The notes beneath the pieces were generated by a model that did no database searches, was not told where the DNA came from, and worked only from the letters and a program-made list of their open reading frames with translations. A stretch of DNA of 18,529 nt from Bacteroidales bacterium M6 (GTDB lineage Bacteria > Bacteroidota > Bacteroidia > Bacteroidales > Muribaculaceae). Of the stretch, positions 13,797-18,529 are shown piece by piece. Position 1 is the stretch's first letter, and every line of letters begins with the position of its first letter. A program made the position numbers and the translations under genes. Where the stretch lies: the NCBI GenBank assembly GCA_001689485.1, contig LUJQ01000046.1, positions 1 to 18,529 on the forward strand, read 5' to 3'.

Positions 13797-15137
13797 TCAG
13801 AGCTTTGCTTTGATGGCTGCGGTTTCAGCCTCGTAGCCCGGTTTCTCGAGAAGTGCGAACATGTTGCGCTTGTAGTCCTCGACACCAGGCTGGTTGAACG
13901 GGTTCACATCGAGGAGATAGCCCGAAATGCCACACGCCTTTTCGAAGAAATAAATCAGCTCGCCGAGGTATTCCTCCTTGAGGGCGGGAACGGTGATGCG
14001 GATGTTGGGTACGCCGCCGTCGACATGGGCGATGCGGGTGCCGAGTTCGGCCATCTTGTTCACTTCATCGACACGTTTGCCTGCGATATAGTTGAGGCCG
14101 TCGAGGTTGGCTTCGTCAGTGGGGATTACGGTTTTGTGGTCGGTGTGTTCAACCGAAAGGACGGTTTCGAAAATGGTGCGTTCGCCATCCTGTATCCACT
14201 GGCCCATAGAGTGGAGGTCGGTCGAGAAATCGACTGCTGCGGGGAAAATCCCCTTGTGGTCTTTACCCTCCGATTCGCCATAGAGCTGTTTCCACCATTC
14301 GCCGAAGAAATGGAGTTTGGGGCTGTAGTTTACGAGGATTTCGATTTTTTTGCCCGCACGGTAAAGCGCGTTGCGGGTCTCGGCATAGAGATATGACGGG
14401 TTGTTTTCGCCGGGCTGGGCGGTGGCAGCCTCCATGCGGCGGGCACCTTCAAGAAGTGCACGGATGTCGTAACCGGCAACGGCGATGGGAAGCAATCCCA
14501 CAGGGGTAAGCACCGAGAAGCGGCCCCCCACGTTATCCTCGATTACGAAGGTTTTGTAACCCTCTTCGGTGGCGAGCTGGCGAAGGGCACCACGTTTCGC
14601 ATCGGTCACAGCCACAATGCGTTTTGCAGCCTCGGCCTTGCCTACCTGGGATTCGAGCTGCTCTTTAAGCAGGCGGAAGGCGATGGCAGGTTCGGTGGTA
14701 GTGCCTGATTTCGAGATTACGATGATGCCGAAGTTTTTGTCGCGAAGCAGATCCTGAAGCTCGTAGAGGTAGTCCTCGCCGATATTCTGGCCGGCGAACA
14801 ACACGCGGCAACGACGCTTGTCGTCGGTGCGGAGCATAGAGAAGCTGTCGCCGAGAGCCTCAATCACAGCTTTGGCGCCGAGATAGCTGCCGCCGATACC
14901 TACGGCAACAACGAAATCGCATGTTTCACGGAGCTGTTGTGCGCAGGCTTCGATGTCGGCCACAAGAGAGTCGGGGGTTTCCGAAGGGAGTTTCACCCAT
15001 CCGAGGAAGTCGGCACCCAGGCCGCTGCCGTCGTAAAGTTTCTTCAAACCTTCGTTTGCCTCAGGGTCGAGAGCCTGTATCTGCCCGGCAGTCACGGTGC
15101 CAAGCACGTTTTTAACATCAACATTTAATGTGCTCAT
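13797..15137 (-). CDS. pgi: Glucose-6-phosphate isomerase
   Basis: Pgi interconverts glucose 6-phosphate and fructose 6-phosphate in the cytosol. The 446-residue length matches the shorter bacterial type (about 450 residues), not the 550-residue E. coli type. Motifs are VGIGGSYLGAKAV (79-91), sugar-phosphate loop SKSGTTTEP (142-150), signature DNVGGRFSVLTPVGLLP (201-217), GEWWKQLYGESEGK (279-292) with the catalytic glutamate in GES, the histidine segment in STDLHSMGQWIQ (305-316), and the C-terminal PFNQPGVEDYKRNMFALL. A -7 box at 15232-15240 gives a leader of about 90 bases. Inverted repeats lie beyond the stop. The gene is intact and appears to be transcribed alone. Confidence 0.97.
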   Translation of the reverse strand: MSTLNVDVKNVLGTVTAGQIQALDPEANEGLKKLYDGSGLGADFLGWVKLPSETPDSLVADIEACAQQLRETCDFVVAVGIGGSYLGAKAVIEALGDSFSMLRTDDKRRCRVLFAGQNIGEDYLYELQDLLRDKNFGIIVISKSGTTTEPAIAFRLLKEQLESQVGKAEAAKRIVAVTDAKRGALRQLATEEGYKTFVIEDNVGGRFSVLTPVGLLPIAVAGYDIRALLEGARRMEAATAQPGENNPSYLYAETRNALYRAGKKIEILVNYSPKLHFFGEWWKQLYGESEGKDHKGIFPAAVDFSTDLHSMGQWIQDGERTIFETVLSVEHTDHKTVIPTDEANLDGLNYIAGKRVDEVNKMAELGTRIAHVDGGVPNIRITVPALKEEYLGELIYFFEKACGISGYLLDVNPFNQPGVEDYKRNMFALLEKPGYEAETAAIKAKL

Positions 15138-15231
15138 ATATAGAAAATTTAGAAATAAGCGAAACCAATTGTCCTAATCCTTCCCCGAAGTAAGATATAT
15201 CTCCCCTGTCCTATCTAACGCTTTCCCCACT

Positions 15232-15240
15232 GCAAAGTTA
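15232..15240 (-). promoter_or_regulatory. Bacteroidetes -7 promoter box for pgi
   Basis: The minus strand reads TAACTTTGC, identical to the box of the thiamin operon and a full match to TAnnTTTGY. It is 95 bases upstream of the pgi ATG. The leader between them shows no riboswitch or leader peptide that I recognise. Confidence 0.65.
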
Positions 15241-15281
15241 GATAAAATCGCCGAGCTTTTATCCCACCCCACCAAAAACTT

Positions 15282-15322
15282 AGATGTTGTTTAATAAAAA
15301 CAGATTTTATTAAACAACATCT
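15282..15322 (-). terminator. 18-bp perfect inverted repeat, probable terminator of the U32 gene
   Basis: Positions 15282-15299 are the exact reverse complement of 15305-15322, with a five-base ACAGA loop. The stem is AT-rich (AGATGTTGTTTAATAAAA). On the minus strand it is followed by AAGTTTTTGG, a short T-run. It lies 98 bases after the U32 stop and 42 bases upstream of the pgi promoter box, so it probably separates the two transcripts. Confidence 0.65.
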
Positions 15323-15419
15323 TGACTAATCCTATCAAAGCATTGTATCAAAATGCAAGATTTGACTCAATGAAATCACATTGACTCTCATTAGCCGGTT
15401 TCAGATTCCCGTAGCGGGG

Positions 15420-16658
15420 TTATTTCTTGCTCCAGAGGTAGAGCTTGTCGGAGGGGCGGATTTTTGAGGGTACTGCGATGGAGAAGCTGTCGCCTTTGAC
15501 GGCTTTGCGCGCCGGATGGAGGTTGACGCGGAGTTCGTCGATGGTGAGGATGATGGTGCCGGTGGTAGGGCCGGTGATTACAACCTCGTCGCCGGGGCGC
15601 AGCTCGCCGCTCTCCATATAGAATTCGGCCACGCCGATGTTGGAGAAGTAGCGCACCCCCTTTGCACGGTATTCCTTGACACGGGTTGCCGAGGAGCCGT
15701 ATTTGCTCGACCATTCGCCGAGGCGCTGCCCCAGGTAGTAACCGTTCCAGAATCCACGGTTGAAGATTTTGCCAAGCTGTTCGTCCCAACGTGCGATTTT
15801 ATCATCGGAATATGTGCCGTCGCATATGGCTTGCAGCGCCTCGCTGTAGCTCTGCACGGCTATGGTGACATATTCGGGACCGCGGGCGCGTCCCTCGATT
15901 TTGAACACACTGACCCCGGCATCAATCATCTTGTTGAGGAAATGGATGGTTTTCAAATCCTTGGGCGACATGATGTATTTGTTGTCGATGGCGAGTTGCT
16001 CACCTGTCTCGAGGTCGGTCACCTCATACCCTCTCCGGCAGATCTGGGTGCAGGCTCCACGGTTGGCCGAAGAGTTCATTTCATGCAGGCTGAGGTAGCA
16101 TTTACCCGATACGGCCATGCAGAGGGCGCCGTGGCAGAACATCTCGATACGCACGAGTTCCCCACGGGGGCCCCGCACGTCGTCGCGCACGATTGCATCA
16201 TGGATGGCACGCACCTGGTCGAGGTTCAGTTCGCGGGCGAGCACCACAACATCGGCATACTGCGCGTAGAATTTCACCGCGTCGATGTTCGATATGCTTT
16301 GCTGGGTCGAGATATGCACCTCCACCCCACGGCTGCGGGCATAGAGAATCGCCGATATATCGCTGGCGATTATCGCCGATATGCCGCTTTGGGCAACAGC
16401 GTCGATAATCTCGTGGCATTTGGCGATATCCTCGTCATAAATTATGGTATTGACCGTGAGGTAGGATTTCACCCCGTGCTCGTCGCAGATGGAGGCGATG
16501 TTGCGCAGGTCGTCGAGAGTGAAATTCACACTCGAACGCGCACGCATGTTCAACCCCTCCACACCGAAATATATCGCGTCAGCACCGGCATTGATTGCCG
16601 CATGCAGGCTCTCGTAGCTCCCCACAGGAGCCATTATCTCAAAATCTTTCCTTTTCAT
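15420..16658 (-). CDS. Peptidase U32 family protein (TrhP/RlhA-type RNA hydroxylase)
   Basis: A 412-residue U32-family protein. Despite the family name, studied members (TrhP/YegQ, RlhA/YdcP) hydroxylate tRNA wobble uridine or 23S rRNA, using prephenate and an iron-sulfur cluster. It opens FEIMAPVGSYESLHAAINAGADAIYFG (6-32). The U32 signature is at 172-190 (E172, C175, G177, C180, G185, C187, S190), and further cysteines at C203 and C207 could complete a cluster site. The C-terminal 80 residues form a beta-barrel-like region (RPGDEVVITGPTTG). The frame is open to an ATG at 16730, but MKRKDFEIMAPVG is the usual family start. A -7 box at 16663-16671 lies only four bases before this ATG. Which RNA is modified cannot be told from sequence. 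Confidence 0.9.
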   Translation of the reverse strand: MKRKDFEIMAPVGSYESLHAAINAGADAIYFGVEGLNMRARSSVNFTLDDLRNIASICDEHGVKSYLTVNTIIYDEDIAKCHEIIDAVAQSGISAIIASDISAILYARSRGVEVHISTQQSISNIDAVKFYAQYADVVVLARELNLDQVRAIHDAIVRDDVRGPRGELVRIEMFCHGALCMAVSGKCYLSLHEMNSSANRGACTQICRRGYEVTDLETGEQLAIDNKYIMSPKDLKTIHFLNKMIDAGVSVFKIEGRARGPEYVTIAVQSYSEALQAICDGTYSDDKIARWDEQLGKIFNRGFWNGYYLGQRLGEWSSKYGSSATRVKEYRAKGVRYFSNIGVAEFYMESGELRPGDEVVITGPTTGTIILTIDELRVNLHPARKAVKGDSFSIAVPSKIRPSDKLYLWSKK

Positions 16659-16662
16659 AACC

Positions 16663-16671
16663 GCAAAGTTA
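16663..16671 (-). promoter_or_regulatory. Bacteroidetes -7 promoter box abutting the U32 start codon
   Basis: The minus strand reads TAACTTTGC, a perfect match. Only four bases separate it from the ATG at 16658, so transcription from it would start at or within a base or two of the ATG, giving a leaderless or nearly leaderless message. It could instead be a chance match with the real promoter further upstream. Confidence 0.45.
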
Positions 16672-16758
16672 CGCAAAAGCCCCGACACCTTGAACATCGA
16701 CGGTGTTGAATAATGTCTGTCAAACAACATTTTAATTGCAAGATAGATGCGAAATCGC

Positions 16759-16767
16759 TAATTTTGC
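16759..16767 (+). promoter_or_regulatory. Bacteroidetes promoter for the LOG-adenosyltransferase pair
   Basis: TAATTTTGC matches TAnnTTTGY, and a TTG at 16736-16738 lies 20 bases upstream, a suitable -33 position. The predicted start near 16772 gives a leader of about 38 bases before the ATG at 16810. It is divergent from the U32 promoter. Confidence 0.65.
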
Positions 16768-16809
16768 CCGGGAAGCAACGGATGCTTCATAGTTTAAATT
16801 TTCAGTATT

Positions 16810-17355
16810 ATGAATATAGCCGTTTACTGCTCGGCACGGGAAAACATTGCCGGAGAATGCTTCGAGGATGCGAGGCGGCTGGGGGCGTGGATAGGGGAAA
16901 ACGGCCACATGCTTGTTTATGGCGGGTTGGCCATGGGGCTTATGGAGGCCGTAGCCTCAGCCACGGCCACGGCCGGAGGCAAGGTTATGGGCGTTGTGCC
17001 GGAAACAAGGCAGCACCGCCAGCACACGTCGAACACGGTCAGCATACCGGTTTGTTCGTTGCATGAGCGCAAACAGATTATGGAGGAAAATGCCGATGTG
17101 TTCGTGGCATTGGACGGAGGCTTCGGCACAGTCGACGAAGTTATGTCGGCACTGGCCACCATGTCGTTTTTCAACGAACCGAAACCCATGCTGCTGCTCA
17201 ACCGCAACGGGCTTTACGACCCACTGGCCACAATGTTCGACGAGATGGTGAGACGCGGGCTGATGTTTGCGGAAGTGCCGCAGCGGATTACATTGTGTGC
17301 CGACATGGGGGAACTTATTGCCGCGCTTGGCCGTTTAACAGGAAAAAAGGTTTAA
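16810..17355 (+). CDS. LOG-family Rossmann protein (TIGR00730-like), divergent
   Basis: A 181-residue Rossmann-fold protein of the LOG family. Studied members remove ribose 5-phosphate from nucleoside monophosphates such as cytokinin ribotides or AMP. The N-terminus MNIAVYCSAR, the VYGG region (36-39) followed by MGLMEA (42-47), LHERK (84-88) and GGFGTVDE (103-110) are in the right order. Two signature positions differ from the consensus: PGGxGTxxE has aspartate (D102) in place of proline, and YGGGxxGLMG reads YGGLAMGLME. The catalytic Arg and Glu of the HERK and GTVDE motifs remain (R87, E110). The cobalamin adenosyltransferase begins three bases after its stop, so the two are almost certainly co-transcribed. 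Bacterial substrate is unknown. Confidence 0.85.
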   Translation: MNIAVYCSARENIAGECFEDARRLGAWIGENGHMLVYGGLAMGLMEAVASATATAGGKVMGVVPETRQHRQHTSNTVSIPVCSLHERKQIMEENADVFVALDGGFGTVDEVMSALATMSFFNEPKPMLLLNRNGLYDPLATMFDEMVRRGLMFAEVPQRITLCADMGELIAALGRLTGKKV

Positions 17356-17358
17356 GAT

Positions 17359-17910
17359 ATGAAGATTTATACACGAACCGGCGATGCCGGTACGACGTCG
17401 CTTGTCGGTGGCAAGCGCGTGCGAAAAGACTCCGTACGTCTCGACGCCTACGGCTCCGTCGACGAGTTGAACTCATTCCTGGGTATGCTTATCGCATCAG
17501 AAGGACTTGAATCCGAAGCCGGTGATACGCTCCGCATGGTGCAGAACAAGCTTTTCAATGTCGGCGCATACCTTGCAACCGACAATACCGACAACCCGAT
17601 GGCCGAACCTTCCGGCCTGGGACACAAGGCAATCGGCGAACTTGAGCGGCAAATCGACCTGATGACCGACCGTCTGCCCGAACTGCGCGCCTTCATCCTC
17701 CCCGGAGGATGCCCGGCGGCTGCATTGGCCAATGTGTGCCGGGCTGTGTGCCGGCGTGCCGAACGCCGCGTCATAGCGCTCACACAGGAAGCACGCGTAG
17801 ACGACATAGTTATACGCTTCCTCAACCGCCTGAGCGATTACCTTTTCACACTCGGACGCTACGCCAACCATATCTCGGGCGTGGCGGAGCTGGAATGGAG
17901 GAAAGAGTGA
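17359..17910 (+). CDS. PduO-type cob(I)alamin adenosyltransferase
   Basis: Transfers the 5'-deoxyadenosyl group of ATP to cob(I)alamin, making coenzyme B12 for enzymes such as methylmalonyl-CoA mutase. The 183-residue length is that of the single-domain ATR/PduO type. Visible motifs are the N-terminal ATP-binding IYTRTGDAGTTSL (3-15), AYGSVDELNSFLG (30-42), KLFNVGAYLA (64-73), FILPGG (112-117), CRRAERRV (131-138) and FLNRLSDYLFTLGRY (154-168), which contains the conserved aspartate and arginine region. All are intact. It follows the LOG gene by three bases. No cobalamin riboswitch is visible upstream of the pair, and no B12-dependent enzyme gene is in the window. Confidence 0.93.
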   Translation: MKIYTRTGDAGTTSLVGGKRVRKDSVRLDAYGSVDELNSFLGMLIASEGLESEAGDTLRMVQNKLFNVGAYLATDNTDNPMAEPSGLGHKAIGELERQIDLMTDRLPELRAFILPGGCPAAALANVCRAVCRRAERRVIALTQEARVDDIVIRFLNRLSDYLFTLGRYANHISGVAELEWRKE

Positions 17911-18054
17911 ATAATATGGAGGCCATAGAATTTAGTCACGCCGGATAACAATATTTACCGTAGAGTGCCGTTATTCCGATAACCGATGCAATACCCATCC
18001 GGTGCACACCCCTATCGCGAAATAAGAATATACAACGAAATAAGATAAAACGCT

Positions 18055-18276
18055 ATGTATTGGACACTTGAACTTGCCTCCAAACTTGAGGACGCACCCT
18101 GGCCCGCAACACGCGAGGAACTCATAGATTACGCCCAGCGTTCGGGCGCCCCCCTCGAAGTAATCGAAAACCTCCAGGAAATCGAGGACGAAGGCGAAAC
18201 CTACGAATGCATCGAGGACATCTGGCCCGACTACCCCTCCAAAGAAGACTTCTTCTTCAACGAGGAGGAATACTAA
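18055..18276 (+). CDS. Small acidic DUF2795-like protein
   Basis: A 73-residue, strongly acidic protein, MYWTLELASKLEDAPWPATREEL at the start and a DFFFNEEEY end. It resembles a small family that is very well conserved in Bacteroidales and that I associate with DUF2795, of unknown function. The first half (12-45) reads like the DUF2795 core: a W-PATREELIDYA segment and GAPLEVIENLQEI. There is no signal peptide or membrane segment. It stands alone 144 bases after the adenosyltransferase gene, with its own strong terminator hairpin. An A-rich leader precedes the ATG; no TAnnTTTG box was found. Acidic residues make up roughly a third of the protein. Confidence 0.8.
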   Translation: MYWTLELASKLEDAPWPATREELIDYAQRSGAPLEVIENLQEIEDEGETYECIEDIWPDYPSKEDFFFNEEEY

Positions 18277-18307
18277 ACTGCCACGCTACACGTAACAAAC
18301 TATAAAT

Positions 18308-18350
18308 CAATGGACAAACAAAGCGAAATTTGTTTGTCCATTGTTGTTTC
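18308..18350 (+). terminator. Intrinsic terminator after the DUF2795-like gene
   Basis: CAATGGACAAACAAA (18308-18322) pairs perfectly with TTTGTTTGTCCATTG (18329-18343) around the loop GCGAAA, followed by the T-rich TTGTTTC. The 15-bp stem starts 31 bases after the stop codon. Confidence 0.8.
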
Positions 18351-18492
18351 TATTCGATTTTACGCCGTCAGACCGTGAAATTTGTTTGTCCAATTTTCAT
18401 TCTGCGAATATGTCGTAAGTTCGTGAACAGAAGGAAAGTCAGAGGATATTTCCAAATTGGACAGAATTCAGCAAAAAGAGTTTGTTTGTCCA
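18325..18492. repeat. Three copies of TTTGTTTGTCCA in a non-coding end region
   Basis: TTTGTTTGTCCA occurs at 18329-18340, 18381-18392 and 18481-18492. The first two copies share 16 bases, GAAATTTGTTTGTCCA (18325-18340 and 18377-18392). The first is the 3' arm of the terminator hairpin. GTGAAATTTG (18375-18384) and CAAATTTCAC (18491-18500) are inverted complements flanking the last two. No gene is visible from 18277 to the window end. Confidence 0.7.
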
Positions 18493-18529
18493 AATTTCAC
18501 TACATAAAATCATCCTCCGAAATACCACG

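Noticed and set aside
15516..16709. Long plus-strand open frame of nearly 400 codons opposite the U32 gene
   Set aside because: It is antisense to a clear U32 protein with a family signature; the antisense translation resembles no family and arises from codon bias of the real gene.
17942..17978. Hairpin CGGATAAC/GTTATTCCG after the adenosyltransferase gene as its terminator
   Set aside because: The stem is short, has a bulge, a 20-base loop and no T-tract.

Overview
The window looks like chromosomal DNA of a gut-type anaerobe of the order Bacteroidales. Most intergenic regions carry the Bacteroidetes -7 promoter element (TAnnTTTG, usually followed by C or T). Start codons are preceded by A-rich leaders instead of Shine-Dalgarno sequences. 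The proteins (two-domain TenI-ThiE, U32 hydroxylase, single-domain PAS protein, DUF2795-like protein) resemble Bacteroidales homologues. The rather GC-rich coding sequence would suit Muribaculaceae, but that family assignment is inference. No phage, insertion sequence, CRISPR array, tRNA or rRNA was seen.

Layout. 1-1878 (minus strand): a PatB/MalY-type PLP enzyme and PurN. 2039-9208 (plus strand): one long thiamin operon, from a -7 box through a TPP riboswitch to a strong hairpin terminator. Its order is thiS, tenI-thiE fusion, thiG, thiH, thiF, an unassigned SAM methyltransferase, tenA, thiD and a GNAT acetyltransferase. 9247-9322: a nested set of complementary segments that could be a structured RNA or an RNA-element relic. 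9372-11651 (minus): a secreted Asp/His-rich protein, a CNNM/CorC-type CBS membrane protein and a lone PAS-domain protein. 11767-13268 (plus): tryptophanase, divergent from the PAS gene, ending at a perfect 40-bp palindrome. 13374-13628 (minus): an apparent C-terminal remnant of a Bcr/CflA drug transporter. 13797-16658 (minus): glucose-6-phosphate isomerase and a U32 RNA-hydroxylase-type protein. 16759-18276 (plus): a divergent LOG-family protein and a PduO-type cobalamin adenosyltransferase as a tight pair, then a small acidic DUF2795-like protein. A cluster of TTTGTTTGTCCA repeats closes the window; 17911-18054 holds nothing I can name beyond a weak imperfect hairpin.

How the genes work together. 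ThiS, ThiF, ThiH and ThiG make the thiazole half of thiamin anaerobically from tyrosine and deoxyxylulose 5-phosphate. ThiD phosphorylates the pyrimidine half (HMP), and the ThiE domain joins the two. The cluster has no thiC, the gene for de novo HMP synthesis. It has TenA, which recovers HMP from degraded thiamin. The local logic is therefore thiazole synthesis plus pyrimidine salvage, unless thiC lies elsewhere. The methyltransferase between thiF and tenA has no known step in thiamin synthesis and is the best candidate here for an undescribed function. No clearly new multi-gene defence or mobile system is visible.
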